From UBA4717 sp045580165 (GTDB taxonomy: Bacteria; Bacillota; Clostridia; Oscillospirales; CAG-272), in the NCBI GenBank assembly GCA_045580165.1, contig JAZNNG010000081.1:1-64000 (forward strand): 64,000 nt of DNA, read 5' to 3'. The position numbers and the translations under genes were made by a program. Below, piece by piece: positions 42,516 through 50,059 of the stretch; the first letter of the stretch is position 1; the number at the start of each line of letters is the position of its first letter. The notes beneath the pieces were generated by a model that was not told where the DNA came from, did not search any database, and saw nothing but the letters and a program-made list of their open reading frames with translations.

Positions 42516-43322
42516 TTACTTTTTTGAAAGAACATTCGCTAATGCAGTAAGATATTCGTTTTCACCGATTCCCGCTAAAGCAAGTTCTCTTTGATTCAGA
42601 ATATTCTGAGCTGTAAGACCATCTTCACTGAGGGTTAAAACGGATTCTCTGAAAATTTGATAGTATAAAACAGCATTGAGTTTTCTTCGATTCTTCAGAT
42701 CATCTCCTCGCAAAATATAAGTAAGCATATATTCACAAGTACAACGCGGTGTAGGCATTTGATATGCCAATTTAAGTGCTTTTTCGGTCATACCAAGATC
42801 TACATACATCACAAGAAGAATCTGCTTTGCACAGTCACGCCATCTATCCTCGGTTGACCGAGCGAGAATATCTTCGCAAAGCGAAATAGCTTCATCAAAC
42901 AGTTGTGTTTTTTCTGAAACATCGGATATGTTCTTTCCTTTCCACGACAAATCTGCAGCGAGAAGCTGTTCAAAGAAAAATACGCCCGGAAGTTCCTGCA
43001 ATGCATTTCTGATCAGTTCAATCCCCTCATCAAGTTGATAATTGGGATCAAGGGGGACATGGTGACGGATTTTGTTATATTCCTTTGTAATTTCATCAAT
43101 TCTGTTTTGTTTGGCTATTTCGTCAACACCAAGAAGTTCATCTACGGAAATATGGAAATATCCGGCGATTTTAGGAAGCAGCGTTATGTCAGGATATCCC
43201 TCGTTTCGTTCCCATTTTGAAACAGCCTGTGCTGATATTCCGAGAAACAGTGCAAGATCATCTTGGGTGGAATCATTTTTCTGACGCATTAATTTCAATT
43301 TTTTAGACAGTTGTATTTCCAT
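42516..43322 (-). CDS. XRE-family regulator (second of two)
   Basis: A 268-residue protein with a helix-turn-helix at about 5-62 (DSTQDDLALFLGISAQA, VSKWERNEGYPDITLLPKIA) followed by a helical, possibly TPR-like, C-terminal domain. The ATG at 43322 with GAGGAG upstream is preferred over a GTG three codons earlier. The helix-turn-helix is a common Clostridia type. Inverted AGGGACAACA/TGTTGTCCCT motifs lie on both sides (42482-42491, 43445-43454). Confidence 0.75.
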   Translation of the reverse strand: MEIQLSKKLKLMRQKNDSTQDDLALFLGISAQAVSKWERNEGYPDITLLPKIAGYFHISVDELLGVDEIAKQNRIDEITKEYNKIRHHVPLDPNYQLDEGIELIRNALQELPGVFFFEQLLAADLSWKGKNISDVSEKTQLFDEAISLCEDILARSTEDRWRDCAKQILLVMYVDLGMTEKALKLAYQMPTPRCTCEYMLTYILRGDDLKNRRKLNAVLYYQIFRESVLTLSEDGLTAQNILNQRELALAGIGENEYLTALANVLSKK

Positions 43323-43465
43323 TATTATCACTCCTCATTAAGTTGTTTCGAAGATCTTCATGATACTATTATACCATAGCATTTATTCTTTTTCCATAAC
43401 CGCATTGTTGGATATAGGTTTATAAAACAAACTATTGGTTTATTTGTTGTCCCTTCTTGACATCA

Positions 43466-43582
43466 AACATGATCGGCAGTCCCATTATCCGGAACGGCAA
43501 GCTTGTCGGCGCGGTGACTCACGTTTTTGTGAATGACCCGTCTCGCGCATACAGGATATTTATTGGCATTTGCGTCAACTGA
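43466..43582 (+). pseudogene. C-terminal remnant of a second SpoIVB-like peptidase
   Basis: Reads NMIGSPIIRNGKLVGAVTHV, then FVNDPSRAYRIFI and a stop at 43580-43582. This matches the S55 end GMSGSPIIQDGKLVGAVTHV / INDPTKGYGIFI of the intact spoIVB at 40.1-41.1 kb, including the catalytic-serine motif (Ser to Ile/Gly change just before it). Everything upstream is missing, and the last residues differ. DNA identity to the intact gene is clearly lower than protein similarity, so it is not a recent duplicate. Its terminator at 43593-43625 is kept. Confidence 0.8.
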
Positions 43583-43592
43583 TACGATGCGC

Positions 43593-43630
43593 AGGAGATA
43601 TCATTTTTGCAAAATGATATCTCCTTTTTT
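43593..43630 (+). terminator. Terminator after the SpoIVB remnant
   Basis: AGGAGATATCATTTT and AAAATGATATCTCCT pair perfectly over 15 bp around TGC, followed by a T-run. Confidence 0.9.
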
Positions 43631-43643
43631 ACATTCCGATTTA

Positions 43644-43673
43644 TTGACAACCACTTCCCCTTTATGCTACAAT
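43644..43673 (+). promoter_or_regulatory. Promoter of the GH110-like gene
   Basis: TTGACA (43644-43649), 18-nt spacer, TACAAT (43668-43673), about 30 nt before the ATG. Confidence 0.6.
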
Positions 43674-43706
43674 TTTTTCAAGCATTGATCTACCAAGGAG
43701 AACGGT

Positions 43707-45317
43707 ATGAAGTCATTTGATACGTCTGTAAAATTTGAAAACAATACTGAATATCTGTTTGACAAAAAAACACTTTCGGTAGAGCTTCGTGACACCGTAA
43801 GACTTAAAGATAAAATATACCGCGCTATCTATTCTTCCGAAAAGTACTGGCTCGATACCGCTTTTTATCTTAAGGGGCTCCGCGACGTAACCCTTGACTT
43901 CGGCGGCGCTACTCTTTTACTGCTTGACGACTCCATTCAGCCGTTCGTTCTTGACGAATGTGAAAACGTTACCATCAAAAACGTAACTGTTGAATACAAG
44001 CGTTGTCTGATGGACGAGATAGACATTGTTGACATAAAAGACGGTGAGATATGGTTCAAACAGACTGAAAAGCAGAAGCTCTGTTTCCCGATGAAGGTCG
44101 AAAACGGTTGTCTTATCCCCGTAGCTGACGGCAAGGAGTATCCCGATGCATTCAAGGCGCCGCATTTCTTCAATCTCTACGATAAGGAAACCAAGGAATC
44201 GGTTGCTATGTGCCTTGTTCGTATAGGCAATGACCTGCCCGTTATTCCGAAAGAGCAATTCCCCTTCAAATACTTTGAGCTTTCTGCCGAGGAGCGCGGT
44301 GAATACATTGTTCTTAAAGGAGAGCTTCCTCCGAGCATTCTCTCTGACGTCACCTGCGCGCAGTCCCACTCTGACCGCGACGTAAGCTCCTGCTTTATCA
44401 TACGCTCAAAGAACACGCATCTTGAAAATTTCCGCGTTCTCAACGGTGCGGGAATGGGTATTCTCGGTATGTATTCCGAAAATATTACGCTTGACGGACT
44501 CAAATATTTCTGTGACGAAGCCTCGCACGGTATCGCAACAAACGCCGCAGATGCGCTTCATCTCATCTCCTGCTTCGGTGACGTGGAGATAGTGAACAGT
44601 GTATTCGAGGGTATGAAGGACGATGCTATAAATATACACTGCAATTATTATTCCGTCGAGTCGGTGGAAGACGGTGTTATACACGCAAAGATCAAGACCG
44701 ACGTGCAGGCACACGCCGCCGTAAACGCGCGCTATAAGATGTTTGATAAGGATGACAAAATAGCCGTTTACAGAGGAAGCACCACGCTCGAAAAGAAAGC
44801 ATTGACCGTTAATAATATTTCGGTAACGGGAGATTTCACCGCCGACATATTCGTTGACGGTGACACGGCCGCGCTTTGTATGGGCGACACCATCGAAAAC
44901 CTCTCCATTCAGCCGAACGTTCACATTAAAAACTCCCGTTTCGGAAAAGCAAGGACTCATCTGCGCTTCCAGACACGCGGTAAGATTCTTATGGAGGACT
45001 GCGAGTGCTCTCTGAAGATACTACTCCCCGGTGACAAAAACTATTGGTACGAGGGCAGTCCCGTAAATGACCTGACTATCAAGAACTGTAAATTTATCGG
45101 CGACAACGCGTTCGTTGAGTCGTATCCCGAGTTTGACTCCTGTCCCGAGTCGCCCTATTATCATTCAGGTATCAAGATCATCGGAAACACATTCGACAGT
45201 GCAAATCCACTCGTCCTGCGTTATTGCAGAGATATTCTCTTTGAGGGAAATATAAACTCAAGAGGCTTTGCATTTTCAAACAAATATACAGAATGCGCGG
45301 AAATTACCGAAAAATAA
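43707..45317 (+). CDS. Right-handed beta-helix protein, GH110-like (alpha-galactosidase?)
   Basis: A 536-residue protein without a signal peptide. It begins with a short beta-rich segment and continues as a parallel beta-helix. The block HGIATNAADALHLISC near 273 followed by FEGMKDDAINIHCNYY near 298 matches the metal-free active-site region I know from GH110 alpha-1,3-galactosidases (blood group B type), where the D-D-x-x-N-x-H stretch carries acids. It could therefore release terminal alpha-galactose in the cytosol. AAGGAG precedes the ATG. An AraC gene converges on it. Substrate and family need a domain search. Confidence 0.65.
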   Translation: MKSFDTSVKFENNTEYLFDKKTLSVELRDTVRLKDKIYRAIYSSEKYWLDTAFYLKGLRDVTLDFGGATLLLLDDSIQPFVLDECENVTIKNVTVEYKRCLMDEIDIVDIKDGEIWFKQTEKQKLCFPMKVENGCLIPVADGKEYPDAFKAPHFFNLYDKETKESVAMCLVRIGNDLPVIPKEQFPFKYFELSAEERGEYIVLKGELPPSILSDVTCAQSHSDRDVSSCFIIRSKNTHLENFRVLNGAGMGILGMYSENITLDGLKYFCDEASHGIATNAADALHLISCFGDVEIVNSVFEGMKDDAINIHCNYYSVESVEDGVIHAKIKTDVQAHAAVNARYKMFDKDDKIAVYRGSTTLEKKALTVNNISVTGDFTADIFVDGDTAALCMGDTIENLSIQPNVHIKNSRFGKARTHLRFQTRGKILMEDCECSLKILLPGDKNYWYEGSPVNDLTIKNCKFIGDNAFVESYPEFDSCPESPYYHSGIKIIGNTFDSANPLVLRYCRDILFEGNINSRGFAFSNKYTECAEITEK

Positions 45318-45326
45318 GCTGCAAGC

Positions 45327-45358
45327 AAAAACGCTCACCGTTAGGGTGAACGTTTTTT
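45327..45358. terminator. Bidirectional terminator
   Basis: AAAAACGCTCACC and GGGTGAACGTTTTT form a stem with one mismatch between the convergent GH110-like and AraC genes. Confidence 0.75.
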
Positions 45359-46275
45359 TATAGATTCCTCTTTTTATATTCGGACGGCAAGCATCCCATA
45401 TTTTTGACAAATGCCGCTATATACGCCGACTGACTTTTGAAGCCTACCGTGTAGGAAACCTCTGACAAAAGTATTTCGTTTAGCAGAGGCAAGCTTTCAA
45501 GCACTCTGCGTTTTGATATATAGTCGGAAACGGATATATTAAAGGTATCCTTAAATCTTCTCGAAATGTGCTCTCTGCTATAATGAAACTTTTTTGCTAT
45601 ATCCTCGGACGTTGATATCTCAGCGTATTCGGTGTCAATATAATTTTTCACCTGCATCATAATACCCGTCGGCGCAGAACGTCCTACAACGTCAATGTCA
45701 TCTTTATTGAATACCCCGAACAGCTCGGTTATAAGGGCTTTGGCGAGAAGTCCGCCGTACGCGCAGTCTTTTGCAAGTATTGAATCGATTTTATCGATAA
45801 TCCCCTTTATTTCCTCCGAGCAAAGAACTCCGGGATTTAGTGCGTTTGAGTTATTACCGTTCATAAAATCGGTCATTGGAATTTCTACGTTATTGAGCCT
45901 GAAAAACTCCTTTGAAAAATAAAACACGTATCTTTCGTATTTCGACGGTGAAAGCAGGGTTGCGGTATGCATTTGTCCCGGGCGAAACCATATAACAGAA
46001 TACGGCCGGGGCTTTACTATATAGTCGTCCGTTATATATTCCACGTTACCGCTTATATACACGATGAGCTCGTAAAACTCGTGTACGTGCAGACCCTCGG
46101 TAAAGGTTTTCTTAGTGTATTCGTTGGTTCTGTGAGAATAAATGATATTATCGTCTATCACAAAATCTGTCCAACCCGAGCGATTCACAAAAGCGGTGTA
46201 CCCCGTTTTTTTATTTTCACCCGTGTATGAATTATTGACATTATGGATTCTTATATAGTGTTCCGCCAAGCTCAT
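45358..46275 (-). CDS. AraC-family transcriptional regulator
   Basis: A 305-residue regulator. Cupin-like sensor in the first half (GLHVHEFYELIVYISGNVEY near 61), then an AraC domain at about 205-303 with SEDIAKKFHYSREHISRRFK and LLSEVSYTVGFKSQSAYIAAF. It ends in PSEYKKRNL. AAGAGGG precedes the ATG. It is divergent from the FAD-dependent oxidoreductase gene and probably controls it and the GH110-like gene. Confidence 0.83.
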   Translation of the reverse strand: MSLAEHYIRIHNVNNSYTGENKKTGYTAFVNRSGWTDFVIDDNIIYSHRTNEYTKKTFTEGLHVHEFYELIVYISGNVEYITDDYIVKPRPYSVIWFRPGQMHTATLLSPSKYERYVFYFSKEFFRLNNVEIPMTDFMNGNNSNALNPGVLCSEEIKGIIDKIDSILAKDCAYGGLLAKALITELFGVFNKDDIDVVGRSAPTGIMMQVKNYIDTEYAEISTSEDIAKKFHYSREHISRRFKDTFNISVSDYISKRRVLESLPLLNEILLSEVSYTVGFKSQSAYIAAFVKNMGCLPSEYKKRNL

Positions 46276-46399
46276 ATAAACCCTCTTGTTATATCACAAA
46301 TTGCAAAATTATTATCACATTTTCTGTATCATTTGCCAAACCGTGATGTTACAATTATTATACACTATAAATCAGATTTGTCAATACAGGAGGCAAAAT

Positions 46400-48217
46400 A
46401 TGGGCGAGCTTTTAAGGAAAAGCAGAAATACAGACGTTTGCGTTGTAGGCGGAGGACTTGCAGGCACGTTTGCCGCAATAGCGGCGGCGCGTACGGGCGC
46501 AAAGGTCGTTCTTATGCAGGACAGACCTATGCTCGGAGGTAACGCATCGAGTGAGATAAGAATGTGGGTATCCGGTGCGGGAAGCCGTGTCAGAAACCTT
46601 CAGGAAACGGGAATCATGGAGGAGGTACTGCTTGAGAATATGTACCGCAATCCAACAAGAAACTTCTCCGTGTGGGATTCCATTCTTTATGAGAAGGTAA
46701 AGGCAGAAGAAAACATTGAGCTTCTTCTCAACTGCGCGTGTTGTGATGCAACGGTAAGCGGCGGCAAAATCGAGAGCGTAATCGGCTTCCAGCTTACAAC
46801 CTACACTTGGCAGACGGTAAATGCGAAAATATTCATAGACTGCTCGGGCGACAGTATTCTCGCCGAGCTCAGCGATGCCGAATACAAGGTAGGCAGAGAG
46901 GCAAGAGAGGAATATAACGAAGAATTCGGTCTTGACGTTGCCGACAAGAAAACTATGGGTATGAGCCTTATGATTCAGGCTCACGAGACCGACCACTACT
47001 GTGAGTTCATCGCTCCCGATTGGGCGTATAAATTTGAAACCGATGAGGATATGAAATTCAAGCCTCACGACTGCCTTAACAAGATCAACACCAACTTCTA
47101 CTGGATAGAGCTCGGCGGTGAGGCAGACTCTATTCACGATACCGAGGAAATACGAGATGAGCTTTTGAAAATCGCCTTCGGTGTATGGGATCATATGAAA
47201 AACCGAGGAGATCACGGTGCTGACAACTGGGAGCTTGATTTTATAGGTTTTTTACCCGGCAAAAGAGAAAGCCGCAGATACGTGGGCGATTACGTTCTCA
47301 CACAAAACGACGTTGAAAAAGGTGCAAGCTTCTACGATGAGGTAGCTTACGGCGGTTGGCAGATAGACAATCATCTCCCCGGCGGCTTTGCAATGTCGGG
47401 CAAGGGTGAAAACCACCTTCAGAAGAAGCGTTTGACCGAGCCCTACGGTATTCCGCTTCGCTCGCTTTATTCGGTTAACGTCGAAAACCTTATGTTTGCG
47501 GGCAGAAACATTAGTGCTTCGCATATTGCCTTTGCAACCGTCAGAGTTATGGCGACCTGCGGCGTGGTCGGTCAAGCTGCCGGTACTGCGGCGGCTCTTG
47601 CGGTAAGATACGGACTCACAATACGAGAGCTCGGCAAGCAGAAGATTGAGGAGCTTCAGGATATTCTTATGGACGACGACTGCTTCCTTCCCCACTTCAA
47701 GCGCAAAATATCCCCTCTTTGCACAAAGGATAATCTTAGCGCGGTATGGGGTGATGCCTCAAATATTCTAAACGGTGTAGACAGAAAGATCTGGGGCAAC
47801 GATAACGGATACTGGGGTATGGTCAACCGTGCGGTCACATACACGTTTGATGAAAAAACTCACGTAGACGAGTTCAGACTTATCGTTGACAGCGACCTTG
47901 ACCGAGAATACACCGAGGGTAATCCCGACGGACTCAATATTTCAACTACTCTTTTCAGGCGTCTTGATTATAACTACACCACGTTCGGTTTCCCGAAATG
48001 CATGCTTAAATCGTTTAAGATCGAAATTCTGACTGACGGCGGTGAATGGGTGACCGTGTTTGAAACACACGAAAACCATCAGCGTATGATAAGAGGAAAA
48101 ATAAATGCTGACACCAAGGCGGTAAGATTCATCCCTCTCGGAACGTACTACTCCGAGTCGCTTTGGAACGATTACGGAAGCTCACAGGCTCATATTTTTG
48201 CTTTTGAGGTAAAATGA
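46400..48217 (+). CDS. FAD-dependent oxidoreductase with C-terminal discoidin-like region
   Basis: A 605-residue protein. The FAD Rossmann motif VVGGGLAGTFAAIAAARTG near 14 leads a PF12831-type FAD-dependent oxidoreductase domain; FAGRNISASHIAFATVRVM near 368 is the second flavin block. After residue about 445 comes a beta-rich region with WGMVNRAVTYTFD, of the kind seen in carbohydrate-binding discoidin-like domains. Members of this family often sit with glycoside hydrolases and may oxidise sugar-derived compounds, but no reaction is known. ATG at 46400 has AGGAGG. Divergent from an AraC gene. Confidence 0.7.
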   Translation: MGELLRKSRNTDVCVVGGGLAGTFAAIAAARTGAKVVLMQDRPMLGGNASSEIRMWVSGAGSRVRNLQETGIMEEVLLENMYRNPTRNFSVWDSILYEKVKAEENIELLLNCACCDATVSGGKIESVIGFQLTTYTWQTVNAKIFIDCSGDSILAELSDAEYKVGREAREEYNEEFGLDVADKKTMGMSLMIQAHETDHYCEFIAPDWAYKFETDEDMKFKPHDCLNKINTNFYWIELGGEADSIHDTEEIRDELLKIAFGVWDHMKNRGDHGADNWELDFIGFLPGKRESRRYVGDYVLTQNDVEKGASFYDEVAYGGWQIDNHLPGGFAMSGKGENHLQKKRLTEPYGIPLRSLYSVNVENLMFAGRNISASHIAFATVRVMATCGVVGQAAGTAAALAVRYGLTIRELGKQKIEELQDILMDDDCFLPHFKRKISPLCTKDNLSAVWGDASNILNGVDRKIWGNDNGYWGMVNRAVTYTFDEKTHVDEFRLIVDSDLDREYTEGNPDGLNISTTLFRRLDYNYTTFGFPKCMLKSFKIEILTDGGEWVTVFETHENHQRMIRGKINADTKAVRFIPLGTYYSESLWNDYGSSQAHIFAFEVK

Positions 48218-48229
48218 ACATAACAACTC

Positions 48230-48274
48230 AAAAAAGCAATGACCGCCGTTATTTTAGGCGGTCATTGCTTTTTT
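48230..48274. terminator. Bidirectional terminator
   Basis: AAAAAAGCAATGACCGCC and GGCGGTCATTGCTTTTTT form a perfect 18-bp stem around a 9-nt loop. It overlaps the last codons of the PocR/AraC gene. Confidence 0.9.
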
Positions 48275-49068
48275 CTGTATTCATTTGGAGTAAATCCCGT
48301 ACGGCGCTTGAACAGTCGGCAGAAATACGTATAATTGTCTATTCCCACCTGCTCGGCTATTTTATATACCGGCTCGTCAGTTGACGTAAGAAGCTCCGCG
48401 GCTCGTTTTATTCTTGTAACCGTTACGTATTCGTTTACAGTAGTGTGCGCATTCTCTTTGAAGACCTCGTACAGGGTATTCTTCGACGTGTGGAAAATCG
48501 CGCAAAGTCTGCTTATACCAAGCTCCTCCTGCAGATTCCTATCAATGTATTCGGTTATCTCGTTAAAAAACGTGTCGTAAACAAGCTCTATGGCACTGTT
48601 GAACAGTATGCTCGGCAAGAGGTCGTATAGGGCCGCAAGTCTGTTTTCTTCGAGATATGGAACCTTTTTATAAAGGCGCTTTAATTCTTTTGCGGTTTCC
48701 TCGTCACACTCGGGCAGGTAGACGTCTGTTACGGGAGAGCTTATCGAGCGTATTCTTCCCATAATAACATAAGCCGCCACAACTCCGTTCTTGATAACGG
48801 GCATCGAGCAATCGTACAGTGAGGCTCTGCATATATGGCTTTCAAGGCTCTTAGAGTCCTTACATCTCATAAGTATTTTTTCATCACACTCACGGCAAAA
48901 GCCGAGCTCGCCTTTAACTCTTTGCAAAAGCGCACAGTAGCTATTATCGGGTGAACAGTTTGTCAAGACTATATATTCTGTATCAAGCACCGATATGCTT
49001 ATTCCCGTGAGAGCAGATATATCTCTGACTATACGAGAAAGCTCCTCTACGTTATATTTTATAAACAT
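48262..49068 (-). CDS. PocR-type sensor/AraC-family regulator
   Basis: A 268-residue regulator. The N-terminal ~155 residues look like the PocR sensory domain: SRIVRDISALTGISISVLD at the start, and a cysteine cluster (C45, C58, C61, C69, C81, C88 region) in CALLQRV...FCRECDEK...C...HICRAS, which could bind a metal or an Fe-S centre. The AraC domain at about 165-266 has LGISRLCAIFHTSKNTLYEV and VYKIAEQVGIDNYTYFCRLF. It diverges from the DMT transporter gene and likely controls the transporter and the 620-residue protein. Confidence 0.78.
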   Translation of the reverse strand: MFIKYNVEELSRIVRDISALTGISISVLDTEYIVLTNCSPDNSYCALLQRVKGELGFCRECDEKILMRCKDSKSLESHICRASLYDCSMPVIKNGVVAAYVIMGRIRSISSPVTDVYLPECDEETAKELKRLYKKVPYLEENRLAALYDLLPSILFNSAIELVYDTFFNEITEYIDRNLQEELGISRLCAIFHTSKNTLYEVFKENAHTTVNEYVTVTRIKRAAELLTSTDEPVYKIAEQVGIDNYTYFCRLFKRRTGFTPNEYRKKQ

Positions 49069-49138
49069 TTAATCTCACCGCCTTGCACTATTATATCACT
49101 TTCGGGAAGATTGTGCAACAATATGTGAAAATTTTATA

Positions 49139-49167
49139 TTGCGGTTTTTGTTTATTTAGATTATAAT
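49139..49167 (+). promoter_or_regulatory. Promoter of the DMT transporter operon
   Basis: TTGCGG (49139-49144), 17-nt spacer, TATAAT (49162-49167). Confidence 0.55.
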
Positions 49168-49199
49168 TTACTTATAAGAAATATTACAAGAGGAATCAA

Positions 49200-50048
49200 A
49201 TGCAATATCTGTTTTTATTCACGGTAGTATTCGGTGTTTCGTTCCAGAACGTCATAAAAAAGCCGTATACTCAAAAAACACGCGGCAAGGGTGCTTACAC
49301 CTTCGGTCTGCTTCTCAGTCTTTCAGCCCTGCTTTTCTTTGTATTCACAAGCAAAGGACTGAGCTTTGACCCGAGGCTTATTCTCTATTCTGCTCTTTTT
49401 GCCGCATCCTACATACTCGCAACCGTATTTGCGCTTGAAGCCATTTCCTGCGGCTCGCTGTCTCTCACTGCGCTTATAATTTCATACTCGCTTCTGTTGC
49501 CGACCGCTTACGGTCTTGTTTTTCTGAAGGACCCCATCGGCAAGTGGTTTATTCCGGGATTTTTACTTCTCGTTATATCGCTCTTTCTTACCAATGCAAA
49601 AAGTGAAAAGCTCAAGATCAATTTCAAATGGCTGATATTCGTAACCCTTGCATCCGTCGGAAACGGAATGTGCTCGGTTTCACAAAAGATGCAACAGGTG
49701 AAATTTGACGGTGCTTACAAAAATGAGTTTATGGTAATCGCGCTTGCCATCGTTTCGGCTTTTCTCGCGGTCTATTCGCTGATAAAAGAGAGGCGCGAGA
49801 TGATGTTCTTCATCAAGGCGGGATGGAAAGAAGCTGTTTTGTGCGGATTTGCAAACGGTGTTGTAAATATGCTCGTTATGATACTGTCGGGTACCATGCC
49901 TGCGTCGCTTCTCTTTCCGCTTATATCGGGCGGAGGTATTCTCATCACTCACTTAGTCGCGAGGTTCTACTATAAAGAAAGCTTGTCTAAAACCCAGACC
50001 GTCGGATTTGTTATCGGTCTTGTATCTGTTATACTTCTGAATCTTTAA
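49200..50048 (+). CDS. DMT-superfamily (EamA-like) transporter
   Basis: A 282-residue protein with 10 predicted helices in two homologous halves, typical of drug/metabolite transporters: FALEAISCGSLSLTALIISY near 80, and SGTMPASLLFPLISGGGIL near 225. The substrate is not evident. AGAGGA precedes the ATG. It is followed after 11 nt by the 620-residue protein, so it may import that protein's substrate, probably a sugar compound. Confidence 0.8.
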   Translation: MQYLFLFTVVFGVSFQNVIKKPYTQKTRGKGAYTFGLLLSLSALLFFVFTSKGLSFDPRLILYSALFAASYILATVFALEAISCGSLSLTALIISYSLLLPTAYGLVFLKDPIGKWFIPGFLLLVISLFLTNAKSEKLKINFKWLIFVTLASVGNGMCSVSQKMQQVKFDGAYKNEFMVIALAIVSAFLAVYSLIKERREMMFFIKAGWKEAVLCGFANGVVNMLVMILSGTMPASLLFPLISGGGILITHLVARFYYKESLSKTQTVGFVIGLVSVILLNL

Positions 50049-50059
50049 GGAGAATTAAA

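Noticed and set aside
41182..43331. Prophage remnant with paired repressors
   Set aside because: Two XRE genes in the same direction, no integrase, recombinase, structural or lysis genes nearby.
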